Below are positions 1-12,594 of a stretch of DNA of 64,000 nt, piece by piece. Positions within the stretch are counted from its first letter, which is position 1. Each line of letters starts with the position of its first letter. A model generated the notes under the pieces. That model did no database searches. It was not told the DNA's origin and worked only from the letters and a program-made list of their open reading frames with translations. The translations under genes were made by a program, and so were the position numbers. The stretch is from Diphasiastrum complanatum (lineage: Eukaryota; Streptophyta; Lycopodiopsida; Lycopodiales; Lycopodiaceae). The stretch is from the NCBI GenBank assembly GCA_029204225.1, contig CM055102.1, forward strand, positions 24,581,390-24,645,389, in the 5' to 3' direction.

Positions 1-2163
1 ATAGCAAATGCACAACCACATAAAACTCTGACTCAGATATAGACTTTCGTGACAAGGTAACATGCAAGCCCAAACACACTCATGCAAACCAACATGAATG
101 ATAAAGTGTCAAATACACGACCAAGGCCTGCCCATAAGTGGTATTTAGTCGTACCAACACCTATGCCACTTGTAGATCTGCTGCTACACCACTGGTCACC
201 AAATCAGGTCTCCAGCCATGGCCTGCACCTATAACCAAGATGCCCTCATGTCCAAGCATATCACATAGATGTCCTTATACATCATCCAATATCAACCATC
301 TCGAACCAATGAGCGCTCCAAGCCTCATCTCTGATGTATCTCCCAAACAAAGCCATGCTCCAAGATGCTTTGCCTTGACATCCTATCCAATAAGCCTTGA
401 AAGTTGATCCCCATCCATTCCCCATGCTCCAAGCACAAGAGTTTACCAAGGACTCAATGAATGAATGTACGCAAAATCTCACCATAGACTATATCTGAGT
501 AGCTCGCCTATCTCCCAGAGATACTGATGATGATCTGCATGTCCTACATCCCATGTAGGTTCAACTTTCCATGCTTGAAGTTGCCAACTTTGATTTGACC
601 AGTCTATAGGCCTCCCACCAAGGAGCCTATCTCACCAACACTGTATCCATCATAGCATCCAAGCCAAAGCAAATGCAAACTAGATCCACTATCGTGATGA
701 ATAACTCACCCACAATCCATAGCATATCAGGTAGGATAGCTCCAGAACCTTGTACCCTATACCATCTGATCACCAAGTATCCATTACCCGCTGATAGCTC
801 CCCAAGAATCTGTCCACCTGTAGTGCAACTAGACTCCAACTAGATCTAACCAAAAATTGCATTCTGCTTACCAAATAATGATGGATAGAAACAACATGTG
901 ATGCCAACCTGGAGATCACTATGCATATAACCATGCAGCTCACCTGACAAAGTATCAACTGTCACTCCCTGAGTAACCATCTCCATCCCTGTTGGCTCAC
1001 AACCATGGGCATGCTGGATCCACATCACCCTATAATGCACTCTATGCCCTCAAAATATGTACCACCTCTAGGTACACTCCATGCCACCTACCTCCAAGTA
1101 GGCATGACCCATCCCTAGGTCATCACACATAATGCACCAGCTGAAGAACATCATCCATACATCAAATGACATGTCATACTTGAGCAACTGTAGCATCTCC
1201 TTGAGTGCCACCCCAATGGACTCGTCATCCACATACTATGCTCACCTTATGTCTCCGAACCCGGTCACCAGCCGAACTCCAAAGCATCACTTGCTCCACT
1301 TGTCTCCTAACATCTGCTAGCTCTCCATGGCTATGTGCCACCCGACACCATGCCAGCGCAAGCATATCCCTGAGTCATCGCTCACGGGATTCCGAGACCA
1401 CTGTCTCCCTGATTGTATTGAGGTATATGGCTCTGAGTGACTCCCTCTAGGCTTATCCCTCATCTCACCACTTGAGAATCAGCACCATGGAAATTCCAAC
1501 ACCTGTGCCAAGCCTAGGGTCCTGCAAATACAGCCAACTGCATGAAAGCTATAGGTAGCTTATCCACGCCCATGATGGTAGATGTCTCCCCATCGATGTC
1601 AATGTCCAAAACTGGCCCCCTACTGTAATGCCATTCTGTACTCCCAAATGAGCACACTATGAAGTCCTCACCATCAGTGTCCCCTCCAGTAGATCGCTAG
1701 CAAAACACTCATCATAGTGTTTGCCCTCTGATTACACCCCGTGCGATCTCCATCAGCTCTCCAACCTAGAGCTGGCTCACAAATCTTCATGCTTTGTCCA
1801 TTTGCATTTACAGCATCCCGATTCCATCATGAATCCCACATGTAAGTCCTGTCCATCCAAAGACTCAGGTCCAATATGAAATAGCTGCCCCTTGATGATC
1901 ATCCCATGTCATCCTGCAGTGCTATCCCTACCAGGTATTCCAATGCCATCCATGATCACAAAGATCTGAGCATCTACCCTGTAGTACCCACCTGTATTCC
2001 CCCAAGCTAGCTCTAAGCTGCTCCTATGTTCCAAACCACTCCCTGAGAATACATTGAGATGTGAACTTCAAAGCCACCATCAAGTTTCTCACATGACTGT
2101 GCATGCCAATATCCCTCCAAGTGACCATGTGAGATCTTCCATGGCCCAAACCAAACGATCTGT
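1..2163. other. Unclassified decayed sequence
   Basis: No gene, RNA or recognisable transposon domain is visible. The stretch is unusually rich in CA/TG dinucleotides, which suits an old methylated repeat losing CpG. All reading frames are short and broken. It joins the truncated end of a copia RNase H at about 2,228, so it may be the flank into which that copia lost its 3' end, or a decayed element of another kind. Confidence 0.4.
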
Positions 2164-2228
2164 CGGGGTTTGCTTTTTGCATATCCAACGGACCGGGGTT
2201 TGCTACCGGGGTTTGCTTTTTGCATATC
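2164..2228 (+). repeat. Short direct repeat cluster
   Basis: A 22-bp unit beginning CGGGGTTTGCTTTTTGC occurs at 2164-2185 and again at 2207-2228. A shorter copy, ACCGGGGTTTGCT, lies between them at 2192-2204. The cluster sits exactly where the copia RNase H reading frame ends, so it may mark the deletion or rearrangement junction. Confidence 0.7.
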
Positions 2229-3462
2229 TAGCTGACTGCAGCTCCGCACGCTATTGTACATCCTCCAGTAATGGACTTGTTGTCATCCTTGCAGCTCGCC
2301 CAGCTCGCATCACTGTAGTGATGCAGCTCAAATCCTTTCTCCTCATTTCTAGCTCTATAGGTTAATCCAATATTTTGGGTACCCTTCAGATACTGTAGGA
2401 TTTGTTTGGCCATTTGCCAATGTGCTAGACCAGGATTGGAACAGGATTGGCTCAATGCGTAAACAAAGAAGGCCAGATCCGATCTGGTTCAAATTGTCAA
2501 GTACATTAGACTCCCGATTAAGTTCTGGTAGGGTATACCTGCCATCTTCTGTTCTTCCTCTTCTGTTTTTGGGCAATCCTGTTTTGTGAGCTTGGCTCCA
2601 GCTATCATTGGTGTGGCTTTCTCTTTGCAGTCCATCATGTGGTACTGCTTCAGCACTTTTATGGCGTATTCTGACTGACTCAAGTGCATTTCGCCATTTG
2701 TTCGATCTCTTCTGATCTCCAGCCCTAGGCATTTTGTTGCTTCTCCAAGATCTATGATTTTGTAGCTTTCAGAAATCTGACTCTTCGTGTCTTTGATCAG
2801 CATCAAGAATCTCCTATCATCAGTGAATCATCCATGAAAATGGTCAGTATCGCAAACTCCTTCCCTACTCTTTTGATGTAGACATTATAGTCTGGTTGAG
2901 TAGAGTTGAAGTCTAGAGACTTCAAAAGACCATCAAGCTTTTTGTACCAGACCCGTGATGCCTGTTTTAGACCGTAGATTCATCTCTACAATCGACAGAC
3001 ATATTGTTTGTTGTCGGGGTCTTCATAGCCTTCAGGTTGCTTCATGAAGATTTCCTCCTATAGAACTCCGTGGAGAAAGGTTGTTTTCACGTCAATCTGG
3101 TGAGTTTCTAGATTGTATTGTGTGGCATATGCAAGGGGTAGCCTTATGCTTCTCATCTTCACCATGGGTGAATATGTGTCAAAATAGTCGACACCATATC
3201 TCTGCGTGTAGCCCTTTGTGACAAGCCTTGCCTTGTAGCGGCCAATAGTGCCATCTGATTTTAGCTTTTTCTTGTACACCCACTTGCAGTCGACTATTTT
3301 TCTATTTTTAGGCAGTGGCTCTAATGTCCATGCCTCATTTTGTCTCATCGACTCGATCTCCTCTAACATTGCCTGCTTCCAGAATTCTCCCTCTGGACTT
3401 CTTGGTATGTTGCTGGCTCTTCTATGAAGCTGTAGTACTCGAACTGCGTGTCTTCGCTCCAT
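2228..3462 (-). pseudogene. copia reverse transcriptase and partial RNase H (element 1)
   Basis: The RT N-terminus reads EAWTLEPLPKNRKIVDCKWVYKKK, then KARLVTKGYTQRYGVDY and the QIDVKTTFLHG motif. The usual YVDD box is FMDD here (about 2,840), so both aspartates survive. Frame breaks occur near 3,055, 2,990, 2,810 and 2,490. RNase H begins (YSDASWASCKDDNKS) and is cut off near 2,240, before its C-terminal half. The copy cannot be autonomous. Confidence 0.85.
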
Positions 3463-4353
3463 TGAAGATTATCATAATAGCGGTCTGGAGGTCTTCTTTG
3501 TCTTGTTGACCTTCGAGGTTCATTTTGTCGTTGCTCAAATATTTCTTGTTCATGGGGTTGATTCTTTGCTTCTTGTTGCTCTGGAGTATGGGACTCTGCA
3601 TTATGATTAGATGTATGTCCTTGATCTTCCTCTTGAATAGGCAGCAGTGTGAAAATCTCATGGCCTCTTTCATCTTTCAATCCAGGTAATTTGGACTCGT
3701 CAAACTTCACATCTCTACTCGAAATAACCTTCTTCGTGGTTGGATCGTAGAGTCTGTACACATGTGTTTCGTTCGAGTAGCCGACCATGATTGTTTGCTC
3801 GGATTTGTCATCGAACTTGCTTCTCTTTTCCTTTGGAATGTGCTTGTATATTGCACATCCAAACACTCGTACATATGACAGATCAGGCTTTCTGCCTGTC
3901 CACATTTTGTATGGTGTTTTGTTCTCCAATGCTATCGTTGTAGATCTGTTCTGCAAGTGTACAGCTGCAGCTATTGCCTCGGCCCAAAATTGACTTGGCA
4001 ATTGAGCCTGTGCCATCATGCATCTGGGTCCTTTGACTAGCGTTCTATTTCTTCTTTCTGCCACACCGTTGTATTTTGGTGTGTATGCAGGATTGGACTG
4101 GTGTTTAATCCCCTGTTCTTCGCATAATCTTGAGAATTCCTGTGCTTTTGTATTCACCTCCATTGTCAGATCTAAGGATCTGTATCTTTTTTGAGGTGTG
4201 CCACTCTTCGAATGCCACGAACTTCTCGAAAGAATCAAATACATCGGATTTCTTCCTCAAGTAGTAGATCGTGGTCATTCGGCTGTAATCATCTATGAAC
4301 GTTAGAAAATATCTCAAACCTGAGAGCGAATCTATTTTCATCGGTCCACACAC
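3363..4353 (-). pseudogene. copia integrase (element 1)
   Basis: This is an rve-type DDE integrase. The first catalytic aspartate sits in LTFIDDYSRMTTIYYL, the second in LRSDNGGEY, and the glutamate in the GVAERRNRTL region. A frameshift near 4,130 separates the first two from the rest. The C-terminal part reads in one frame from about 4,120 to 3,363, through RVFGCAIYKH and VGYSNETHVYRLYDP to the linker ahead of RT. The residues for catalysis are present but split between frames. Confidence 0.85.
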
Positions 4354-5144
4354 ATAAGAGTGGACGAGCTCAAGAACTTTTTTGGCTCTTCTTCCCTCGT
4401 GTGTGAATGGATTTTGATGTTGCTTGCCTTTCTGATAAGCTTAGCAAACTCAGTCTCTGGCCTTGAAATCTTGAGACCTGTGACAATGTCCTTTTTGCTC
4501 ATGTCATACAGGCTCCGCATGTTCAGATGATACATTCTTTTATGCCAGAGCTGATCTTCATTTTCTGAAGCATTTAATATGCTTTTAGAGTTGCTGATTA
4601 TTTTGGCCTGCTAGAGATTTCCTTCTCTGCATCCGACTGTCAACAACTTGTTTGTTGTCTTCTCGATCATACGACAAGTGTTGCCGTCGAACAAAACTTG
4701 AATGCCTAGATCTGCCATCTTGGATACAAATAGCATATCCTTTCTGAGTGAGGGCACATAGAGTGCTCCTGGTAGCTCTGCTTGGCTTGACAATGTTTGT
4801 AGCTGTAGAGAGCCGATGCCTTTGACATCGTGTCTGTTTCCATCGTCTAGAATCACTGCTTTGTCATTTTCGAGTTCGCAAAAGTTGATCAAGATCTTCT
4901 TGTTGCAGGTTATGTGAGATGTTGCTCCTGAATCGATGACTACATCGTAGTCGTGTTCAGAGTAGCTTGTCGAAGCTTCGTCGAGTATCGTGAAAGCTTT
5001 GCCACCTCTTTTGGCATCCTTTGATGACTCTGCAACATTTGCCTTTTTAGCTTTGTTTTTTCTTTTTGGGTTGAATCTGTAGTCGTATGCAGAATGTCCT
5101 TCTTCTTGTAGTGCATGCAAGGTATTGCTGGATTGAACCAGCAT
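4338..5144 (-). pseudogene. copia protease and GAG-pre-integrase (element 1)
   Basis: An aspartic protease active site is visible as VVIDSGATSHITC near 4,925. It is followed by the usual LYVPSLRKDMLFVSKM segment. A stop lies at 4611-4613. The pre-integrase zinc-binding region continues in the frame 4535-4338 (MYHLNMRSLYDMSKKDIVTGL). The protease would cut the Gag-Pol precursor. The frame changes near 4,440 and 4,360 show that it is no longer translated as one chain. Confidence 0.8.
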
Positions 5145-5866
5145 TTGTTGGCCGTATGGCCTAGTTTGTGGCAGTGATCGTAGGAAGAAGATTGTTGATT
5201 CGAGGACTTTGTCTTCTTGAATCTTGGCTTGTTTTTATTTTTCTTCTTTCCTTTCGTGAAGAGAGCCTTCTCTTGATCACTGCTTCCCTCTCCTTCATCT
5301 CTCATCAGTCTCTCATAAGCAACAAGACTGACTGCTTTGTCGAATGTCATATCTAGTAGACTCAGTATGAGCATTCTCAGTGGTTGATAGGACATTGGTA
5401 GAGATTTCATGAAGTACATCAGCTGCTATGGTGCTGGGACCTGGTGCTCCTGTCCTGATGCAGCGAGTTGAGCGAAGATCGATCTGATCTTCTCAACGTG
5501 CTGATCTAATTGGTTGTCATCCCACCGTATAGATTGCAGCTGATTGTGAAGGTGCATGACTGAAGCTGCAGTCCTCACTTCATACTTCTATTTTAATCTT
5601 TCCCACGCTGCATGGTTGCTTTCGTAGTCTTCAATTTGCATGAGTAGATTTTCATTTATGGACGAAATGATGATCGCCATTGCGCGCTCATCCTTTCTGA
5701 TCCATTCAGCTCTCCTCGGGTCTCCCTCTGGAGGCTGCACCTCTAAGAACTCGGTCACCGACCAGATGCCTTCGCCCTTCAGGAGTGTTTTGATTTTGAA
5801 TTTCCAGATTCTGTAATTTACACCATAAAGACTGATTGCTACTCTGGTCTGGATTGTCATAGCCAT
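4940..5866 (-). pseudogene. copia gag (element 1), interrupted
   Basis: Gag forms the particle and binds element RNA. The chosen start at 5866 is the first ATG after the primer site and matches the start of the related copy at 10503. The N-terminal part carries a YRIWKFKIKTLL stretch typical of copia gag. In-frame stops lie near 5585 and 5430, and a frameshift lies near 5120. Two zinc knuckles were present: the first (around 5170, DHCHKLGHTANKC) has lost one cysteine, and the second is broken by the frameshift. Confidence 0.8.
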
Positions 5867-5919
5867 ATTGTGTTGTCTGAAAAAATCATTGCTGGGATAT
5901 CAGTAGTGATAGCTTGTAG

Positions 5920-5931
5920 GCTCTGATACCA
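5920..5931 (-). other. Primer-binding site, tRNA-iMet type
   Basis: On the minus strand the sequence is TGGTATCAGAGC, the standard plant copia complement to the 3' end of initiator tRNA-Met. It directly follows the CA that ends the 5' LTR at 5932. Confidence 0.92.
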
Positions 5932-6679
5932 TGTCGTAGAAGCGCTTTTTCTTTTTTGTTTTTCGTGTTCATCCTCTATTCTGATTCGTGAACAATTTTC
6001 TGTCTTTGAATTTTCTTTTCGTGCGGAAGCTCTTATGGTATCCGAGACATCAACTACGCATCACAGAACATATTTTATTCTAGCAATCAAGAGACACAAC
6101 ACAAGGCAAAGGGATACACGAAATAGAGCGACTATATTGTCAGTTTGGTTTTAGAGCGAGATCGTTAGTGTCTCGCTCGTTGGCAGATTGACTCTTTGCT
6201 CTTTCGTTGTGTTCTGCTCGTTGGTAGACTTTCATGCACAACTATGGTATTTTTGCTTTCTTACTCTATTCGCTACGTCTCTCTCTCTTTTTTACAAATC
6301 TCTGTATTCATTATCTCTCTTCTTTTTCCTCTACTAGGTTATGATCCAGAGAGGATCGTTTATACCTCCACTGTGTGGAGTTTACAAGATAGCTAAACGT
6401 AGAATCACAAGACTAGTTAACGCTAATCAACTAGCTAGTTAGTCTCCGTCGTTGCTATTCGTTTCAGCTGGGCATGAAGCCCGTTGAGTTGCCAGCTGGC
6501 AGCGCAAAGGATTTCTCTTCTTCTGTTTCGTTCTTTTCGTGTTGCGGTCCTAGAGGTTTGTTTACGATAATCGTTTGTGCTTCAAGTCAAAGACACATTG
6601 ACTGTCATGAATTTTTCTCGTTCAACCTTCATGTCTTGTTCGTGTTGTGACAAAGTTGCAGGAGAGCACCATTTCTGAC
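5932..6679 (-). repeat. 5' LTR of copia element 1
   Basis: The U5 end is exact: CA at 5933-5932 abuts the primer site. The upstream end is only approximate. A TATA-like box (GGTATAAAC in minus sense, about 6,358-6,366) would be the LTR promoter. Part of this LTR (about 6,240-6,130) reappears in the plus strand at 12,600-12,720, attached to element 2. Confidence 0.75.
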
Positions 6680-6689
6680 ATGTAGCAGG

Positions 6690-7100
6690 TTTCACCAGCC
6701 AAAAATTGCCCCAAATTTGGCCCTACGGTACCCAAATGGCGAACGTAGCCCATCACTAGGTCACCCGCACTGCGTTCGATATAATGGTGATGAAAACATC
6801 CTAAAACATATTTCTCCCTGCTCTACGATGTTGCTCTGTCCGCTGGCTCTGAGCAGCATGTTTCAGGGATCATTTTGGCCCAAGAATGGCCAAAAAAGGT
6901 GCCCTCTAGCCAAGGTTATCCCTTTCCAAAGGGTGACTTGCAATTTTGAACTATTTCTTCATAATGAAGATTTTTAATAAAGTGAAGTCCATTTTGGACT
7001 TTGGGTCCCTTCAATAAATTTCTAAGTAAAATTTTTTAAAGAAGTTGATGGCCCAATTGCCCTTCAACCTTTCATAGGCCCTCTTCAAGCCAATCTAATG
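6690..7100 (-). repeat. Dispersed LTR-like repeat X
   Basis: Read on the minus strand, this stretch aligns by eye with 12,721-13,050 on the plus strand. Shared tracts include GGGATAACCTTGGC versus GTGGATAACTTTGGC, and GGGAGAAATATGTTTT versus GGGAGAAATGTGTTTT. The other copy contains CCTATAAAAGCC, a good TATA box, so an LTR promoter region is the likeliest identity. No coding sequence is attached to either copy. Confidence 0.5.
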
Positions 7101-7281
7101 GCTTGTTCCCATCCAACGCCCCTGCTTCGTCCTCCAACTCGCGATCTCCATCGTTGATCAATGTGAACCATAATCCGACGATTATGTACATTCCTACGTG
7201 CTGATTTCATCCCTTTCATGCATTGGACACTTAGAAGCGCTATGAGATCATGTTGTTTGACGTGCGCGAGCTAAACCACGA

Positions 7282-7321
7282 GCTCCTCCTCCTCCTCCTC
7301 TCTCTCTCTCTCTCTCTCTCT
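7282..7321 (+). repeat. (CTC)n/(TC)n microsatellite
   Basis: About six CTC units run into about eleven TC units. ORFs called across it on either strand are poly-Ser/Leu or poly-Arg/Glu artefacts. Confidence 0.95.
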
Positions 7322-8076
7322 TTGCTTTCTTTCTTCACCATCACCATAGCTAGGGTTTTGGCCGCCCTCCTTGAATATGATCCAGTTTCCTTGCCTCTCC
7401 ATGGTTGTCCATGGCCACTAGAGATCATCTTGGCAGCCAATTACAGGTCTGAAATATGTCAACCACAGCTAAAGAACACTGATTTTTCACCTGTAAACCC
7501 TAGCCCTATGCAAGAGAGAGATTTCTTGGGCATTTCACCACATTTTTCAGTGGTTCTTCTTGCAGCTTCCTATTTGGCTAAGGTCGCCCTACCTCCAGCT
7601 CAGTAACACAACTTATGGCTTGCCAATTGGTGCGGTATTGACAGCAAATAAGCTGGTTTTCGTTCCAAACTTTCAACACCCCACAAAACTAGAAATTTTT
7701 CAAATTTCCTCCATTTTCCACCCAATCGATCCCTGTAAATTGCTATGGCTCTTTGTCATTGCTCTTTGCATACCCATGCAAGCCCCATTGCACCAAATGG
7801 CTGTACACACAGTGAATAACATAGCCATCATGATGATTTTCCCGAAACCACCGAAACTGCAAGATTTTCCATGAATTCTCCCTAGAATCCACCTACGACG
7901 ATCATTCTGATCTTCCTCGAAGCTCTGATCGAAGGAACTTTGTTGTCTCTTGTCATTCAGACAGTCTATACCCTGTATGGAGTCCTCTCTCCTGAGATGC
8001 TTTGAGTGCTATTTCTCCTGGTGAAAGACGTTATCCCATAGCTTCATCGGATCCTATATACCTGCAACACCCTGAC
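7322..8076. other. No gene; leader region of an LTR element
   Basis: No domain is recognised on either strand. Because a minus-strand primer-binding site follows at 8077-8088, this stretch should be the 5' internal part of a minus-strand LTR element. No gag motif is readable. Confidence 0.35.
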
Positions 8077-8880
8077 GCTTTGATACCAAGTTGAAATTCT
8101 GATAGGATCTAGTGCAATATGCAGATCACGTCACACAATCACCATAGCCACTCCTCACAAGCTCTCAAAGATGGCACATCAAAAGTTAAGTCTATTATGA
8201 AGAAACACAATACATATAGCAAAAGCCCAAACTGCATGGGCTCAATAGGTGTCACTGAATTGTCCTACCACCTGCCAAGGCCCAATATGGCCACATATAC
8301 TGACAAACCCAGGACATGCCCTTGAGTATAGCATAATGAACTCAAAATCATTGTACAAGCTAATTTCTTCTGTGTGCCTACCCGGCTAACCCAAGTAGTC
8401 GTCTACGAGATCAGTGCCCGATCAATATATCCTAACGGGTCACGTCCCGAACACAACTGAATACAACAAATCTAATTAATATACACTAATTACAATCTCA
8501 CATTTAGAGCTTACATAAAATGTATATCAGATTAACGCTGATTTCTAACTATGTTGGTTACTCAAGGCAACATAGATGAGATCCAAAGAAATGTCCAAGA
8601 TGTAGTGGGTTGGTCCTATAGATAAGGTTCTAAAACTAATAAGCAGTAAGCGTTGATAGCAATATTCAAAGTAGAAACTATGTCTCTAAGCTCTAATTTG
8701 ATTATTCTAATATTATTAATGATAAGCTATTTATACTAATGTGAAATGCTATTTAGGCTTATTCGATTAGGGCAGCTAATTAGGTCATAGATCACAATTG
8801 AAACTTAACCATAATGCATTGTCATCCATCACGTTAGGGTTTTCCAAAAATTTACTTGCTAATTAATTAAGGAAAGTTGT
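8077..8880 (-). repeat. LTR with adjacent primer-binding site (element K)
   Basis: On the minus strand TGGTATCAAAGC at 8088-8077 differs at one base from the standard initiator-tRNA site. Beyond a 3-bp spacer the LTR starts at 8092 (TGAAATTCTG, plus sense). A TATA-like box, AGTATAAATAGC in minus sense, lies at 8726-8737. The far boundary is uncertain. No matching second LTR was found in the window. Confidence 0.55.
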
Positions 8881-8885
8881 TAGCT

Positions 8886-9480
8886 TCATAACAGAAGAAA
8901 ACAAAAATTGTCATCCTTCGACACCTTCAATAGTTTGTCGTTGTCAAAGCCACCTGTTGAGCGATTCCCATGTATTTTTGTAAATTGTGTAAAAACACGA
9001 ATAAAACTACAGAACTGGATAAATGAATGGATGTAGATTAAAGATCGATTATTACGATGAACCACTCGATAATTGAATAATCCAATACTCTTTCTTAATC
9101 TAAATCCATGAATGCTTTGACCACCAAACTTAGTTTTGCACAAAATCTCTTATGTGCATCCAAGCTTAGTGCCTTAGTAAAAAATTTAGCTGTCATGTCT
9201 TGCATTCAACAGTACTTCAAGATGATGATCTAAGTAATGTGTATGTAATTTTTGTCTAATTCTCTTACGGAGATACATTTCATCCAAGGAGATACTGCTA
9301 GAATCCATTGAGGCAACAAGACAAATCTCAATCAAGACATTGTGTTTGATTAAGAAGTACTTTTCCACATCCATTCTCATCATTCAAATGCATTTAAGTG
9401 TGCATTTGATGGACGAGGAATCCATTGTAGGTACATGATCTACTTTCGTCATTTGCCTATTCATAGTCCATCCTAGATTG
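8886..9480 (-). pseudogene. Possible copia RNase H tail remnant
   Basis: In the minus strand near 9,140-9,210, broken frames can be read as the usual copia C-terminal motif (an AKFFTKALSLDAHKR-like string, cf. ADIFTKAL in the intact copies). Frames 9383-9186 and 9143-8886 hold pieces of it. The match is short and seen by eye only. Confidence 0.35.
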
Positions 9481-10006
<526 letters not shown>

Positions 10007-10369
10007 TAAGTTTTATCAATGCTTGAGTAGTGTTAATGGTTAGTGTTAGATGTGGATCATAAGTATGTGCTTGATTATGAACTATGCTATCGCGCTCATG
10101 GGAACGAATATCTGCATGACAACATGTTAATCCTCTTCATCTCCTTTGATCTAGGATTGAAGGTGGATAGGAAATATCCGCTACAATTTTGGTGCAGTTT
10201 TTGGGGAGCTACACCAGTTTTTCATTTTCAACATGTTTCTGATCCATGCTTGGATGTTAGCTTGCATTTAGGCATCTTTTCTTGGCATAATAATGTTAAA
10301 ATTGCATTTTAGGGTTAATTTGGGAGATATTTTGCTTGATTTGTGTGGATTTTTTTGCTTTTAATTTTT

Positions 10370-10477
10370 ATGATCTGTGATATGTAGTCGCTTGCTTAGG
10401 ATCCTGCAAAAAATTTGAAAATTTCTGCAAAAGAAAAACAAAACAAATTTAACAGATTCACTATATGGTATCAGAGC
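10370..10477 (+). repeat. LTR 3' end and primer-binding site of copia element 2
   Basis: TGGTATCAGAGC at 10466-10477 is the initiator-tRNA primer site. Just upstream, GATCTGTGATATGTAGT matches the end of the element 1 LTR (GTTCTGTGATGCGTAGT), so about 95 bp of 5' LTR is recognisable. The rest of the LTR is absent or too diverged. Confidence 0.65.
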
Positions 10478-10502
10478 AAGAAATTCTCTAAGACAACACA
10501 AT

Positions 10503-11533
10503 ATGGCTACAACAACCCAGACAAGAATAGCAATCAATCTTGATGGCACAAACTACAGAATATGAAAATTCAAAATCAAAATGCTTCTGAAGGGCGAAGG
10601 GACCTGGTCAATGACCGAACTCACAGAAGGGTGAAGGCATCTGGTCGGTGACCGAACTCACAAAAGAACAGCCTCCAGAGGGAGACCCAAGGAGAGCTGA
10701 ATGGATCAGAAAAGATGAGCGTGCTATGGCAATCATCACTTCATCCATAAACGATGAAATACTCATGTAGATTGAAAACTGTGAGAGCAGCCATGAAGCA
10801 TGGGAAAGACTAAAGTAGAAGTATGAAGTGAGGACTACTGCTTCAGTAATGCATCTTCACAATCAACTGCAATCTATGCGATGGGATGGCAATCAGTTGG
10901 ATCAGCATGTTGAGAAGATCAGAATGATCTTTACTCAACTCGCTGCATTTGGATAGGAACACTAGGTCCCAGCACCACAATAGCTGATGTACTTCATGAA
11001 AACTCTACTTGTGTCCTATCAGCCGCTGAGAATGCTCATTTTGAGCTTACCATACATGATGTTTGAGCGAGCTGTCGGTCTTGTCGCTGATGAGAGACTG
11101 ATGAGAGATGAAGGAGAAGGAAGCAGTGATAAGGAGAAAGCTCTTTTTACAAAGGGAAGGAAGAAGAACAAGAACAATCCCAGATTCAACAAGGCGAACA
11201 CAAAGTCTTCGAGCAGAGGTAATGACAACCAACAATCTTCTTCCTATGATCACTGTCACAAACCAGGACACACAACCAATAGATGCTGGTTCAACCCAAC
11301 GATACCTTGCATGCACTGCAAGAAGAAGGGACATTTTGCATATGAGTGTAGATTCAAACCCAAAAGAAAGAACAAGACTGAAAAGGTGATTGTTGCAGAG
11401 TCATCAAAGGATATAGAAAAGAGTGATGAAGCCTTCACGATATTCGATGAAGCTTCAACAAGCTATACTGAACAAGACTACAACGTAGTCAGTGATTCAG
11501 GAGCAACTTCACACATCACCTGCAACAAAGAAT
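10503..11533 (+). pseudogene. copia gag and protease active site (element 2)
   Basis: Starts with an ATG 25 bp after the primer site. TGA replaces TGG at the tryptophan of YRIWKF (about 10,560), and a 37-bp tandem duplication (10590-10663) shifts the frame. From 10987 the frame is open to 11,538. It contains an LRMLILSLP segment, a basic stretch, two zinc knuckles (DHCHKPGHTTNRC, lacking one Cys, and CMHCKKKGHFAYEC, complete) and the protease active site SDSGATSHITC. The complete second knuckle makes this the better preserved of the two gags. Confidence 0.85.
10590..10663 (+). repeat. 37-bp tandem duplication within gag
   Basis: Units 10590-10626 and 10627-10663 begin AAGGGCGAAGG and AAGGGTGAAGG. 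Element 1 has a single copy at this point (KGEGIWSVTE). Since 37 is not a multiple of 3, the duplication breaks the frame. Confidence 0.9.
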
Positions 11534-11534
11534 C

Positions 11535-12590
11535 TTGATCGATTACAAAGAACTCGAGAACTATAGAGCATTGATTCAAGTGATGGGAGTCGACATGACA
11601 TCAAGGGCATCGGGACTCTACAGCTACCGAACACTGTCGGGACAAGCAAAGCTACCAGGAGCACTCTACGTACTCTCATTAAGAAAAGACTTGCTATCAA
11701 TCTCAAAGATGACAGATCTTAGAATACGAGTTCTGTTGGATGGCAATGTATGCCAGATGATCGAGAAAACAACAAACAGGCTCCTAACAATTGGATCTAG
11801 AGAAGGTAATCTCTACTAAGCCAAGATAATCAGCAATTCTGATAGCATATCAAATGCATTAGAAAACGAAGATAAACTCTGGCACAGAAGAATGTATCAT
11901 GTGAACATGAGGAGCCTCTACGATATGAGTAGAAAAGACATAGTCACAGGTCTAGATATATTTAGACCCAACACTGAATTTTGTGAAGCCTACCAAAAAG
12001 GCAAACAGCATCAAAATCCATTTGTACACAAGGGAAGAAGAGCAAAAGAAGTTCTTGAGCTCGTGTACTTAGATGTCTGTAGACCGATGAGAGTTGATTC
12101 GCTCTTAGGATCGAGGTATTTCTTGCCGTTCATTGATGACTACAACCGAATGACAACGATCTATTATTTGAAGAAAAAATTTGAAGTGTTTGACTCTTTC
12201 AAGAAGTTCGTGGCATTTGCAGAAAGACACACCTCAAAGAAGATTCAGATCATCAGGTCTGATAATAAAAGTGAGTACAAGAGCAAAGAATTTTCAAACT
12301 TCTGCCAAGAACAAGGAATAGAGCATCAATTCACTCCTACATATACACCCGAATATAATGGTGTCATAGAAAGAAGAAACATGACACTGGTTGAAGAAAC
12401 CAGATGCATAATGGCACAGACTCAGTTGCCAAGTCAATTTTGGGCTGAAGCAATAGCTATAGTAGTACATCTGCAGAACAAATCAACATCGCCAACCCTG
12501 GAAAGCAAAACACCGTACAAAATGTGGATGAGTACAAACGTGCGTGTGTTTGGATGTGCAGCATACAAGCACATAACAAAAGCCATATAG
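11535..12590 (+). pseudogene. copia pre-integrase and integrase (element 2), C-truncated
   Basis: Frames 11535-11819 and 11892-12590 give the protease tail, the MYHVNMRSLYDMSRKDIVTGL pre-integrase segment and the catalytic core. The aspartates are in PFIDDYNRMTTIYYL and IRSDNKSEY (GGEY changed to KSEY), and the glutamate is in GVIERRNMTL. The chain ends after VRVFGCAAYKH at a stop created where LTR sequence joins. Confidence 0.85.
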
Positions 12591-12594
12591 ATTA

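Larger units (their letters stand above)
2228..6679 (-). mobile_element. Ty1/copia element 1, 5' LTR to RNase H, 3' truncated
   Basis: On the minus strand the order is LTR (6679-5932), tRNA-iMet primer site (5931-5920), gag, protease, integrase, reverse transcriptase and RNase H. This is the Ty1/copia order, with integrase ahead of RT. The element stops in RNase H near 2,228 with no 3' LTR. Several stops and frameshifts interrupt the polyprotein, so it is a dead copy. The plus-strand copy at 10.4-12.7 kb is the same family: gag and integrase residues match closely. Confidence 0.9.

Noticed and set aside
138-1450. Several 60-90-residue ORFs in the first 1.5 kb
   Set aside because: Short, overlapping on both strands, no motif; consistent with stop-poor CA/TG-rich sequence.
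7250-7606. 118-residue plus-strand ORF with a hydrophobic Leu/Ser stretch resembling a signal peptide
   Set aside because: The stretch is encoded by (CTC)n/(TC)n; the remainder has no recognisable domain, and the context is an LTR leader.
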